A stretch of DNA of 10,033 nt from Bacteroidota bacterium (GCA_030540495.1 JAUNWC010000031.1:1-10033), one strand, 5' to 3'. Shown: positions 1 to 7,041, counted from the stretch's first letter. Program-made: numbers and translations. The notes: generated by a model not told the origin, from the letters alone.

Positions 1-75
1 ACAAATAATATCAATAAACGAAACCTTAGACTCAAAAACCTTAATAGTGGAATAAAAAAATTATCTTTTTTACAG

Positions 76-108
76 CGTTTGCGAAGTTCCTGCGGAACTT
101 CGCAAACG
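76..108. repeat. Perfect 15-bp inverted repeat (hairpin), 3-nt loop
   Basis: Positions 76-90 (CGTTTGCGAAGTTCC) are exactly reverse-complementary to 94-108, with loop TGC at 91-93. The element is much richer in GC than its surroundings. Neither side carries a run of T directly after the stem, so it is not a canonical intrinsic terminator in either direction. It resembles in style the palindromes with 1-3 nt centres at 7102-7330, so it may belong to the same dispersed palindrome class; that link is inference. Confidence 0.85.
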
Positions 109-141
109 TATTTGTGACAAACTTTATGTCTTCTTTTGGCA

Positions 142-169
142 GTTTTTGATGTTCTTTTTTGTCAAAAAC
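142..169. promoter_or_regulatory. Inverted repeat around the -33 box, possible operator
   Basis: GTTTTTGA at 142-149 is the exact reverse complement of TCAAAAAC at 162-169, with a 12-base spacer that contains the -33 TTTG of the downstream promoter. A regulator dimer could bind here and control the phosphate transporter. The arms are AT-rich, so chance is a real alternative; no regulator is identified. Confidence 0.3.
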
Positions 170-189
170 AATAATTTTTTATAACTTTG
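158..189 (+). promoter_or_regulatory. Bacteroidota-type promoter for the Na/Pi transporter gene
   Basis: TTTG at 158-161 and TAACTTTG at 182-189 match the Bacteroidota primary sigma consensus (TTTG and TAnnTTTG) with a 20-base spacer. The -7 box ends 43 bases before the ATG at 233. This is the best promoter candidate in the 1-232 region, which holds no gene that I can see. Confidence 0.65.
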
Positions 190-232
190 CAATCTCAAAT
201 AAAACTGTATTAGTATTTATAAAGACCAAATA

Positions 233-1339
233 ATGATGAATATTGTACTCTATTTGCTTACTTTAATAGGCTCGTTAGGATTGTTTCTTTTTGGAATGAC
301 CATTATGAGCGACTCTATCCAAAAACTTGCAGGCTCTTCTCTTCGTAGTCTGCTTTCAAAAATGACTTCCAATCCTTTTAAAGGAATACTTACCGGTATA
401 GGAGTAACAAGCATTATTCAAGCCTCTGCAGCAACCATAGTTATGGTTGTTTCTTTTGTTAATGCAGGTTTGATAACTTTACCAGGAGCCATATCCATAA
501 TTATGGGGGCAAATATAGGTACAACCGTTACAGCATGGTTGGTTTCCATTCTTGGTTTTAAGGTTTCTATAACGACTCTTTGTCTGCCTTTAATAGCAAT
601 AGCCACCCCTCTAATATTTACAAAAAAATACAAAACCTTTGGTACTTTTATCATAGGTTTTGCTCTTTTGTTTTATGGACTTGGACTTATGCAGTCCAAT
701 GTACCCGATTTTACTAAGCCAGAGTATGCTAACGTTGTGCATACCATAGCCTCTTTGTCTAACTATGGTTATTTGTCTATTTTGATTTTTGTTATCATAG
801 GTTCTTTGGCAACAGTTGTTTTGCAATCTTCCTCTGCCATGATGGCCATTACCTTAATTATGTGTAGCAAAGGGCTTATAGATTTTGAAATGGCTTGTGC
901 TTTGTGTTTAGGCGAAAATATAGGAACAACCATCACTGCCAATATTGCTGCTATGGTAGCCAACCGCACAGCCAAACGTGCAGCAAGGGCTCACCTACTA
1001 TTTAACCTTACGGGCGTTGTTTGGATTCTTATTTTGTTTTATCCCGTAACTCATTTGATAGATATGTTTTCTCAAAACATAGGCTTAGGTTCTCCTCTTT
1101 TGCAATCTACTTCCATACCTATTTCTTTGTCTTTGTTTCATTCTTTCTTTAACATAGCAAACACTCTTCTGCTTGTTTGGTTTATTCCTTATATGGTTAA
1201 GATTCTTAACAAGATTATACCAGAAAAAGATGACGATGGAATACATACACAAAGGATTGATTCACTCGGGCGAAATAGCCTTAGAGCCAGCAAAAAAGGA
1301 AATAGAGGTCTTTTCTATGAGAGTTTTGCGTATGTATGA
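233..1339 (+). CDS. Na/Pi cotransporter, N-terminal membrane domain (frameshifted gene, 5' part)
   Basis: This part encodes the membrane domain of a sodium-dependent phosphate symporter of the NptA/PNaS family (Na_Pi_cotrans), acting in the inner membrane. Two inverted family repeats are visible. The first has QASAAT at residues 63-68, followed by GANIGTT; the second has QSSSA at 198-202, followed by GENIGTT. Hydrophobic segments fill residues 1-330. The first repeat departs from the usual QSSSAT. ATG at 233 is followed at once by a second ATG at 236; either could be the start. Family-like sequence runs to about residue 335 (EKDDD, codons 1223-1237). The last 34 residues are out-of-frame translation, because the C-terminal PhoU-like half continues in another frame in the overlapping fragment that ends at 1910. 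Removing one base near 1238 gives a 558-residue protein, about the expected family length. Confidence 0.9.
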   Translation: MMNIVLYLLTLIGSLGLFLFGMTIMSDSIQKLAGSSLRSLLSKMTSNPFKGILTGIGVTSIIQASAATIVMVVSFVNAGLITLPGAISIIMGANIGTTVTAWLVSILGFKVSITTLCLPLIAIATPLIFTKKYKTFGTFIIGFALLFYGLGLMQSNVPDFTKPEYANVVHTIASLSNYGYLSILIFVIIGSLATVVLQSSSAMMAITLIMCSKGLIDFEMACALCLGENIGTTITANIAAMVANRTAKRAARAHLLFNLTGVVWILILFYPVTHLIDMFSQNIGLGSPLLQSTSIPISLSLFHSFFNIANTLLLVWFIPYMVKILNKIIPEKDDDGIHTQRIDSLGRNSLRASKKGNRGLFYESFAYV

Positions 1340-1910
1340 TTTCTTGCCAACAATGTTTTGTTCCTCAGATAGCAAAGAAAAGGAAAACCTTTTTGAACGT
1401 ACTTCTAAGTACGAGGAAATAACCGACAGAATGGAGTTGGAAATAACCTCCTATATAAGCAAAGCCTCAGAAAACGAAATGTCTCCTACGGCAATAGGCA
1501 ATGTGGAGGCTATGCTTAAAATAGTGGATAATTTGGAAAGTATTGGCGATAGTTGTTATCTAATTTCTCTGTCTATCAAACAAAAAGACGAAAAGAAAAT
1601 AGAATTTTCTGACCACCAAAATCAAAACTTATTAACAATGTTTGATATGGTGAAAGAGGCTTTAAATGAAATGAACCACAATCTTTGCTCGGTTTATGTG
1701 GATGTAAATGGTAGCAAAGCCACTGAAATAGAGAATAATATCAATTTCTTCCGCGATAAAATAAGACAAGAACACAATCAAAGCATAATACACGGAGATT
1801 ATTCTTATCAAACAGATATACTTTATACCAACTTTTATTCTCAATTGGAAAAATTGGCAGACTATGTTATAAACATAACCGAGGCTATAACCAAAAAGAA
1901 GAATACATAA
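1173..1910 (+). CDS. Na/Pi cotransporter, C-terminal PhoU-like domain (frameshifted gene, 3' part)
   Basis: From codon 1239 on, this frame encodes the cytoplasmic tail of the same Na/Pi cotransporter: a linker with HSGEIALEPAKKEI, then helical PhoU-like sequence to the end. PhoU-like tails in this family are thought to regulate phosphate flux. The residues before 1239 are the transporter's membrane segment read in the wrong frame, so ATG 1173 is probably not a real start. ATG codons at 1230 and 1236, just after an A/G-rich stretch (cagaaaaag), could in principle start a free PhoU-like protein of about 225 residues. Because the family normally has both halves on one chain, I read this as the 3' part of a single gene disrupted by a +1 base, or less likely decoded by frameshifting. 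Confidence 0.85.
   Translation: MFGLFLIWLRFLTRLYQKKMTMEYIHKGLIHSGEIALEPAKKEIEVFSMRVLRMYDFLPTMFCSSDSKEKENLFERTSKYEEITDRMELEITSYISKASENEMSPTAIGNVEAMLKIVDNLESIGDSCYLISLSIKQKDEKKIEFSDHQNQNLLTMFDMVKEALNEMNHNLCSVYVDVNGSKATEIENNINFFRDKIRQEHNQSIIHGDYSYQTDILYTNFYSQLEKLADYVINITEAITKKKNT
1229..1241 (+). other. Frameshift junction in the Na/Pi cotransporter gene
   Basis: Upstream, the frame starting at 233 reads P-E-K-D-D-D (1220-1237). Downstream, the frame one base later reads E-Y-I-H-K-G-L-I-H-S-G-E from 1239. Dropping one G of the GG at 1238-1239 joins them seamlessly, and the whole gene (1678 bases) becomes 559 codons including the stop. An extra base in the A5 run at 1224-1228 would also restore the frame but would replace the acidic DDD with MTM. 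No classical slippery heptamer or nearby stop codon is apparent. Confidence 0.75.
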
Positions 1911-1977
1911 AAGGTTGTATATAAGTTGTTACAACTATTTCTTTTAAGAAAATTATAGTTATGTAAAAATAATGATG

Positions 1978-1985
1978 TAATTTTG
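1978..1985 (+). promoter_or_regulatory. Candidate -7 box for the zinc-ribbon/pyrC unit
   Basis: TAATTTTG matches TAnnTTTG and lies 59 bases before the ATG at 2045. No good TTTG is found about 20 bases upstream, so the promoter is weaker than those at 158 and 6230. The short palindrome AGTTGTTACAACT at 1924-1936, just after the transporter stop, is the only terminator-like structure before it, and it lacks a proper T run. Confidence 0.4.
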
Positions 1986-2044
1986 CAAGCAATATATAAG
2001 AGTTTTTTAATTATTATGGTTAAGCACCAAAATAGAGAATAATT

Positions 2045-2863
2045 ATGGCAAAGAAATTAAAGAAAGAAGAAGAACCAAAGCCGGTATTTAGGAATGAAGA
2101 TGCCGATATTACAGTGGAAAATCGTTTAAAGGCTTTGTACAAACTACAAAAAATAGAATCAGAAATAGATAAAATACGTATTATTAGAGGAGAATTGCCT
2201 TTGCAAGTAGAGGATTTGGAGGACACTATTGCCGGATTGACTACTCGTATTAGCAAACTTGATGAGCAGGAAAAGGAATTGGAAGCAGAGGTATCAGGAT
2301 ACAAGAACGATATTATTGACCACCAAGAGAATATAAAGAAATATGAAACTCAACAAGGCAAAGTAAAGAACAATAGAGAGTTTGAGTCCTTAGCGAAGGA
2401 AATAGAGTTTCAACAATTGGAAATACAACTTTGTGAGAAAAGAATTAGAGAGGCTAATAGAAATATAGAGGCTTTGAAAGAAAGTGTTGCAAAATACAAT
2501 CACGAATTAGAGGAAAAACAAAAAGATTTAGAGGTAAAAAAATCCGAGTTAGATGATATATTAAAAGACACTTCAGAAAAAGAAGCCATTTTGACTCAAA
2601 AAGCCGAAGAGGAAGAAAAACACGTAGAGGACAGATATCTTACTGCATTTAAGCGCATTAGAAAAAATGCAAAAAATGGTTTGGCTGTGGTTACTGTGGA
2701 TAGAGGTTCTTGTGGAGGCTGTTTCAACAGAATAGCACACCAAAGACAAATGGAAATACAAATGCACAAAAAGATTATAGTTTGTGAATATTGTGGAAGA
2801 ATACTTGTGGATGATACTATTTCGGAAGAAATAAATAATCAAGCAACAGATATACAACAATAA
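2045..2863 (+). CDS. Coiled-coil C4 zinc-ribbon protein (COG1579/DUF164 family)
   Basis: The 272-residue protein is mostly one long charged helical region (about residues 25-205, rich in E, K, Q and L, with repeated hydrophobic spacing), expected to fold as a coiled-coil hairpin. It ends in a zinc ribbon with C223-x2-C226 and C247-x2-C250. This layout is that of COG1579 proteins (CT398, HP0958/FlgZ), cytoplasmic proteins thought to bind nucleic acid or partner proteins; the exact role in Bacteroidota is not settled. The length is slightly above the usual 240-260 because of a basic N-terminus (MAKKLKKEEE). ATG 2045 is the first in-frame start after the candidate promoter. Its stop overlaps the pyrC start as TAATG, so the two are very likely translationally coupled. 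Confidence 0.9.
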   Translation: MAKKLKKEEEPKPVFRNEDADITVENRLKALYKLQKIESEIDKIRIIRGELPLQVEDLEDTIAGLTTRISKLDEQEKELEAEVSGYKNDIIDHQENIKKYETQQGKVKNNREFESLAKEIEFQQLEIQLCEKRIREANRNIEALKESVAKYNHELEEKQKDLEVKKSELDDILKDTSEKEAILTQKAEEEEKHVEDRYLTAFKRIRKNAKNGLAVVTVDRGSCGGCFNRIAHQRQMEIQMHKKIIVCEYCGRILVDDTISEEINNQATDIQQ

Positions 2864-4194
2864 TGTTTGTCTATTTAAAGAATGCCACCATAACTTCTCC
2901 CTTTTTGAGAGGTTTTAGAGGGCAAAAGAAAAATATCCTTATTGAAGACCAATTTATAAAAGAAGTCTCTGATAGGGATATTTCTTTGCAGGAGGGAACG
3001 GAGATTATAGATTGCGAAGGCTTATTTGTGTTACCGGGAATAATAGATGCCCATGTTCATTTTAGACAGCCGGGAGCAGAATATAAGGCCGATATGTTAT
3101 CGGAGAGTAAAGCCGCTCTTGTGGGTGGAGTAACCACTGTGTTTGATATGCCAAACAACAACCCTCCCATAGTTAGCAAAAATTTATTGGACGAAAAATT
3201 GACTTTGTGCAAAGATAATATGTTGTGCAACTATGCTCTATACTTAGGCTTAACTAACGATAATATAGAAGAGGCTATAAAAACAGACCAAGACAAAGTA
3301 ATAGGATTAAAACTCTTTCTTGGCTCCTCCACTGGCAATATGCTTGTAAATAAAAAGGAAAGTATTGTTAAACTTTTCAAAGAATCACCTTTTATTGTTA
3401 CTGCACATTGCGAAGATGAACAAAGAATAAAAGACAATACCCTAAAATACAAAGAATTAGAAGACTTACCCTATAACATACACTCCCTTATAAGAGACGA
3501 AAAAGTGTGTTATGATAGTAGTGCTTATGCTATAGAGTTAGCCAAACAATATGGTACCCAATTTCATTTGGCACATATAAGCACAGGAAAGGAAGTTGCT
3601 TTGCTAAGCAATAAGAAGTTAGAAGAAAAAAATATAAGCGCCGAAGTAAGTCCAAATCATTTATTTTTTTCTCAAGAGGACTATCTTCATTTTGGAAATT
3701 TAATGAAATGCAACCCTGCCATCAAGACAGCGGAAGACAAACATATATTAAGGCAAGCCTTAAAAGAAGGGTTTATTGATATTGTAGCAACCGACCATGC
3801 TCCTCATTTGTTAGAAGAAAAGAAGCAAAATTATTTTCAAACACCTTCTGGTATACCTTCCATTCAGTTTTCTTTGCTTATGATGTTGCAAATAGCAAAA
3901 CAAGAGAACTGGGACATATCATTAATAACCGAAAAGATGGCAGAAAACCCTGCAAAAAGATTTAATGTAAAGAAACGTGGTTCTATAAAAGAAGGATATT
4001 TTGCTGATTTGGTTTTTGTTAGATTGGGGCAAAAACACAGAGTAGAGAAAAAAGACTTGCTTTCCAAATGCAAGTGGTCGTTATTGGAGGGATATACCTT
4101 TGATAATAGTGTAGTTATGACTATGCTTAATGGTAAAATAGTAGCAAAGGAGGGAAAAGTATTTGCCGATAATTGCTCTTCTATGCAAGTATAA
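2863..4194 (+). CDS. pyrC: Dihydroorotase
   Basis: Catalyses the reversible cyclisation of N-carbamoyl-L-aspartate to L-dihydroorotate, the third step of de novo pyrimidine synthesis, in the cytoplasm. The 443-residue amidohydrolase has the metal-binding D62-A-H64-V-H66 followed by FRQPG (substrate binding), GGVTTVFDMPNN at 88-99, K150 in GLKLFLG (candidate bridging, carboxylated lysine), H182 in AHCEDE, H238 in LAHIS, and D311 in ATDHAPH (catalytic aspartate). All key residues are present, so it should be active. FRQPG and the overall length place it in the class I-like group, close to allantoinase and hydantoinase, but the ATDHAPH context favours dihydroorotase. The ATG shares its A with the stop of the zinc-ribbon gene. 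No good terminator follows: the 57 bases to the convergent ABC gene hold only AT-rich sequence with a T7 run. Confidence 0.93.
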   Translation: MFVYLKNATITSPFLRGFRGQKKNILIEDQFIKEVSDRDISLQEGTEIIDCEGLFVLPGIIDAHVHFRQPGAEYKADMLSESKAALVGGVTTVFDMPNNNPPIVSKNLLDEKLTLCKDNMLCNYALYLGLTNDNIEEAIKTDQDKVIGLKLFLGSSTGNMLVNKKESIVKLFKESPFIVTAHCEDEQRIKDNTLKYKELEDLPYNIHSLIRDEKVCYDSSAYAIELAKQYGTQFHLAHISTGKEVALLSNKKLEEKNISAEVSPNHLFFSQEDYLHFGNLMKCNPAIKTAEDKHILRQALKEGFIDIVATDHAPHLLEEKKQNYFQTPSGIPSIQFSLLMMLQIAKQENWDISLITEKMAENPAKRFNVKKRGSIKEGYFADLVFVRLGQKHRVEKKDLLSKCKWSLLEGYTFDNSVVMTMLNGKIVAKEGKVFADNCSSMQV

Positions 4195-4251
4195 AACTAT
4201 GAAATTTTGGAATATAATTTATTGTTGCCTCTTTTTTTGATTGACGACAGG

Positions 4252-5013
4252 TTATCTTTTGAGAATAATGTTTTGATTGTCTATTATTTCGGCTTTGACC
4301 TCAAAAAGAGTCTCAATATTCTTTTCTATCATAACATCTTTTGTCTGTCCAGAAAACAACAATTCACCTTCTTTCAAAGCAAGTATTTTATTAGCATATT
4401 GCAAACATAGGTTTAAATCGTGCAGAATAATAAATATGGTTTTGTTTTGAGTTTTATTGATTTGTTTGAGCATATCCATAATTTCAAACTGATGTTTTAT
4501 ATCCAAATTGGATACAGGTTCATCCAAGAGCATAATTTCAGCATCTTGGCTCAACGCTCTTGCTATCAAAACTCTTTGTTGTTCTCCAGCCGAAAGTAAA
4601 GAAAAATTCTTGTCCTTTAAATGCAATGTATTGGTTTCTCTAAGGGATTGCAGGCATATGTTTTCGTCCGCCTCGCTGTCTTTTTGCCAAAGAGTTTGAT
4701 GAGCCATCCTTCCCATAAGTACAATATCCCAAACCTTGAAGTTCAAATCGTTAAACGTGTTCTGAAAAACCACCGAGATATGTTTGGCAATAGTTCTATA
4801 ATCCAAAGTCTTTATATCCTTGTCTTCTATAAAGATTTTGCCGACATCGGGAGTAATAATCTTGCAAATAGTTTTTAGCAGAGTCGTTTTGCCCGAGCCG
4901 TTCTTACCTATCAAGCACACAAAATCTCCCTTAGATATTTTAAAACTTATGTCTTGCAATATCCTTTTATCTTTTTTTTCTATCGTTATATGTTCCGCCC
5001 TTAGAATATGCAT
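4252..5013 (-). CDS. ABC transporter ATPase, metal-chelate/cobalamin type (FecE/BtuD-like)
   Basis: ATP-binding subunit that powers import of a chelated metal compound (ferric siderophore, haem or cobalamin) on the inner face of the inner membrane. With the start at 5013 the protein has 253 residues: Walker A GKNGSGKT at 36-43, Q-loop Q84, signature LSAGEQQR at 140-147 (A in place of the usual second G), Walker B IMLLDE at 160-165, D-loop SNLD, and switch H198 in LHDLN. I chose ATG 5013 (MHILRAEHITI) because it sits 4 bases after the permease stop, has CTCC-bounded spacing, and starts just where family similarity begins. The open frame reaches to 5076, but that part overlaps the permease and looks like shadow sequence. 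Substrate cannot be read from the sequence. Confidence 0.9.
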   Translation of the reverse strand: MHILRAEHITIEKKDKRILQDISFKISKGDFVCLIGKNGSGKTTLLKTICKIITPDVGKIFIEDKDIKTLDYRTIAKHISVVFQNTFNDLNFKVWDIVLMGRMAHQTLWQKDSEADENICLQSLRETNTLHLKDKNFSLLSAGEQQRVLIARALSQDAEIMLLDEPVSNLDIKHQFEIMDMLKQINKTQNKTIFIILHDLNLCLQYANKILALKEGELLFSGQTKDVMIEKNIETLFEVKAEIIDNQNIILKR

Positions 5014-5017
5014 GGAG

Positions 5018-6007
5018 TTAGAAATGTAGTTTATTTTTAGCGTTATACAATAGATATATAAAGAAAGGCGAGCCAACCATAGAAGTTATTGTTCCTATTG
5101 GCAATTCGTTAGGAGAGGCTATATTACGAGCAACAATATCGGCTAAAACCATAAAAATTATGCCCCCAAAGATAGAAAAAGGAATGATTTTTCTATTATC
5201 TGCTCCAACCACCAATCTAACTATATGAGGTACTACCAAACCTATAAAACCTATTACCCCACAATAACTAACAACAGCAGAGGTCATCAAAGTAGAGGTT
5301 ATAAGTATGGTTTTCTTTGTTCTTTCTACATTTATACCTATGCTTTGGGCAACCATATCTCCCAATAAAAGTGCGTTCATTCGTTTTGCCAACAACAATA
5401 AGACCGCAAGGCCTAACAATGTAAAGATACTGACGACTATAACATCAGAATATTTAACACCCGCAAGCGACCCCATAGTCCAAAAATAAATCTTGTGCAT
5501 ATCCTCCCTATCTATAAACATAATTACGGAAATAATAGCAGAGAAAAGAAAATTAAAACTTATGCCCGCAAGAATCAAAGTAGTAGTATGGGTGCGGTTG
5601 CCTATTTTTGATAGTTTCATTATTAGAAAAACCGTAAGAAGAGCAAAAATAAAAGCCATAATAGGAACTCCCACAACCATTTTGTCCAAACCTAAAATTA
5701 TGGCAATACTTGCTCCCAAAGACGCACCAGAACTTACTCCCAATATATAAGGGTCGGACAAAGGATTGCGAAATACTGCTTGATAACTTGCTCCACAAAC
5801 AGACAAGCAAGCACCTGCCACTACACACATAAGGAGGCGAGGAACTCGGATGTAATACAATATGTATTTGTCCGTAGGAGTCAAAGAAGAAATATCCACA
5901 CTACCAAACAGACAAGCAACAAGACATAGTATCAAAATCAAAACTACAAGCAATATATAAGATACAACTGATTTCACTTCTAATATATAGTCTGTTATTT
6001 TCTGCAA
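5018..6007 (-). CDS. FecCD/BtuC-family ABC transporter permease
   Basis: Membrane subunit of the same importer. The 329-residue frame is hydrophobic throughout, consistent with about ten helices. Family motifs include RVPRLLMCVVAGACL and YQAVFRNPLSDPYILGVSSG in the N-terminal third, GFIGLVVPHIVR at about 253-264 (coupling region with the ATPase), and NELPIGT at 300-306 near the end. The outer limit at 6007 is a TTG codon. That codon lies inside a promoter -7 box (6012-6005), so if the promoter is used, the true start must be further in; GTG at 5977 (protein of 319 residues, beginning VKSVV) is the best candidate. No ATG lies before the first membrane helix. No substrate-binding protein or TonB-dependent receptor gene is in the window, so the cognate partners must lie elsewhere. 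Confidence 0.9.
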   Translation of the reverse strand: MQKITDYILEVKSVVSYILLVVLILILCLVACLFGSVDISSLTPTDKYILYYIRVPRLLMCVVAGACLSVCGASYQAVFRNPLSDPYILGVSSGASLGASIAIILGLDKMVVGVPIMAFIFALLTVFLIMKLSKIGNRTHTTTLILAGISFNFLFSAIISVIMFIDREDMHKIYFWTMGSLAGVKYSDVIVVSIFTLLGLAVLLLLAKRMNALLLGDMVAQSIGINVERTKKTILITSTLMTSAVVSYCGVIGFIGLVVPHIVRLVVGADNRKIIPFSIFGGIIFMVLADIVARNIASPNELPIGTITSMVGSPFFIYLLYNAKNKLHF

Positions 6008-6038
6008 AAATACAAATTTTTATACTAATACACACAAA
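6005..6038 (-). promoter_or_regulatory. Candidate promoter for the ABC importer genes
   Basis: On the minus strand, TTTG at 6038-6035 and TATTTTTG at 6012-6005 match the Bacteroidota consensus with a 22-base spacer, a little long. The -7 box overlaps the TTG at 6007, which argues that this TTG is not the translation start. Confidence 0.45.
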
Positions 6039-6060
6039 CCTAAGCAAGATTGTTTTTTGT

Positions 6061-6170
6061 ATAGGTTAGAGTAGGTTAGTGTATATTATTATAAGAAGTT
6101 TCCCTCTATTATAAAAATTTATACTAACTTGCTTTAACTTATACTAAGTTATAAAAGATTATAACTAATT
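6061..6170. repeat. Run of phased 10-bp degenerate units
   Basis: Eleven consecutive decamers follow a loose common pattern: ATAGGTTAGA, GTAGGTTAGT, GTATATTATT, ATAAGAAGTT, and after two poorer units ATACTAACTT, GCTTTAACTT, ATACTAAGTT, ATAAAAGATT, ATAACTAATT. Most begin with RTA or ATA and end in TT. The phase is kept over 110 bp without insertion. The first units read TAGGTTAG, later ones the inverse-like CTAACTT. The run lies between the divergent promoters of the ABC operon and the sigma-factor gene. The rest of 6039-6229 holds nothing coding. Confidence 0.6.
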
Positions 6171-6229
6171 GTTTTTCTTATTCTTCCCTATAAGGTGTTA
6201 ATATTTTTTAACATTTTTTCTAATAAAAA

Positions 6230-6260
6230 TTGGTTAGTAAAAAAAAAGATTGTATCTTTG
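6230..6260 (+). promoter_or_regulatory. Promoter for the sigma-factor gene
   Basis: TTG at 6230-6232 and TATCTTTG at 6253-6260 give a near-consensus Bacteroidota promoter with a 20-base spacer. An A9 run (6239-6247) lies inside the spacer. Transcription should start near 6267, leaving a leader of about 58 bases to ATG 6325 or about 110 to ATG 6379. Confidence 0.7.
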
Positions 6261-6324
6261 CCCTTGATAAAAAGAAAGTAGAATTAAATAGTAGATAAAT
6301 GACATAAGAATATTATTTTTATAG

Positions 6325-6960
6325 ATGAAAGAGAGTAAAAGAGAAAAAAATAGTCAATGTATTCTTATGGTAAAGCAAATGGATAACAGAACTGACCAAG
6401 AGTTAGTCTTAGCATATCAAAATGGAGAACAAAAGGTTTTTCAAATACTTTTGGAAAGACATCAACAAAAGGTTTTCAATTATATTTTGTCGTTGGTAAA
6501 AGACCCTGCCATTGCAGATGATATATTCCAAGATACTTTTATCAAGGTGGTTAATACTCTTCGCTCCGGTGCTTACCATGATGAGGGTAAGTTTATAAAA
6601 TGGGTGATGCGTATAGCACACAATTTGGTTATAGACCATGCTCGTAAAGGACAAAAATATCGTATGGTTTATGACAATGAGGAATACAGTGTTTTTGATA
6701 CATTGAACACAAGTGAGTATAACGTACAAGAACAAATGATAAAAGCACAGATATACAAGGATATAAAATATCTTATCAAACAACTTCCAAAGGAGCAGAG
6801 AAGAGTATTAATTATGAGGCATTATGCAGATATGTCTTTTAAGGAAATAGCAGAGAGAACAGGAGTAAGTATCAATACTGCTTTGGGAAGAATGCGTTAT
6901 GCTCTTATAAATATAAGACGTATGGCAGAAGAAAAGTCTTTATCATTGACTATGAATTAA
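6325..6960 (+). CDS. RNA polymerase ECF-type sigma factor (sigma-70 family)
   Basis: Directs core RNA polymerase to a set of promoters. The 211-residue frame has sigma region 2 at about 38-107 (LERHQQKVFNYIL, then DDIFQDTFIKVV, and the -10-recognition part with WVMRIAHNLVIDHARK) and region 4.2 at about 147-200 (LPKEQRRVLIMRHYADMSFKEIAERTGVS, then NTALGRMRYAL). It looks intact. The start is uncertain: ATG 6325, 6367 and 6379 are all in frame. Residues 1-18 of the longest form (MKESKREKNSQCILMVKQ) are unlike sigma sequence, and DNRTDQELVLAYQNG fits the usual N-terminus, so ATG 6379 (193 residues) is quite possible. No anti-sigma gene follows; the gene is monocistronic, between its own promoter and a terminator. 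The closest type I know is a short ECF-like sigma conserved in Bacteroidales whose regulon I cannot name. Confidence 0.9.
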   Translation: MKESKREKNSQCILMVKQMDNRTDQELVLAYQNGEQKVFQILLERHQQKVFNYILSLVKDPAIADDIFQDTFIKVVNTLRSGAYHDEGKFIKWVMRIAHNLVIDHARKGQKYRMVYDNEEYSVFDTLNTSEYNVQEQMIKAQIYKDIKYLIKQLPKEQRRVLIMRHYADMSFKEIAERTGVSINTALGRMRYALINIRRMAEEKSLSLTMN

Positions 6961-6984
6961 AAATCTATAAATATTTATAAGTTG

Positions 6985-7035
6985 GTAGCGACTTTTTTTC
7001 CCAAAAAGGCAAACAATTCGCTACTCTTTTTTTTT
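6985..7035 (+). terminator. Intrinsic terminator of the sigma-factor gene
   Basis: GTAGCGA at 6985-6991 pairs with TCGCTAC at 7018-7024, and a T9 run follows at 7027-7035. Inside, CTTTTT and AAAAAG can form a second stem above it. It lies 24 bases after the stop codon, so the repeats further on are probably outside the sigma transcript. Confidence 0.75.
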
Positions 7036-7041
7036 ATAAAT

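Noticed and set aside
1173..1238. ATG 1173 as true start of an independent PhoU-like protein
   Set aside because: Codons 1173-1238 are the membrane segment of the transporter read in another frame; family similarity begins only at 1239.
1924..1936. AGTTGTTACAACT as terminator of the Na/Pi gene
   Set aside because: The stem is only 5-6 AT-rich pairs with at most a 3-base loop and the following T stretch is interrupted.
4207..4410. Plus-strand frame after pyrC
   Set aside because: It is antisense to the 3' end of the ABC ATPase gene, has no domain and no promoter.
5014..5076. Upstream extension of the ABC ATPase to 5076
   Set aside because: It overlaps the permease end, has no family similarity, and ATG 5013 fits the Walker A spacing.
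6299..6307. ATG-ACA-TAA minimal frame in the sigma-factor leader
   Set aside because: Two codons with no SD; expected by chance in AT-rich DNA.
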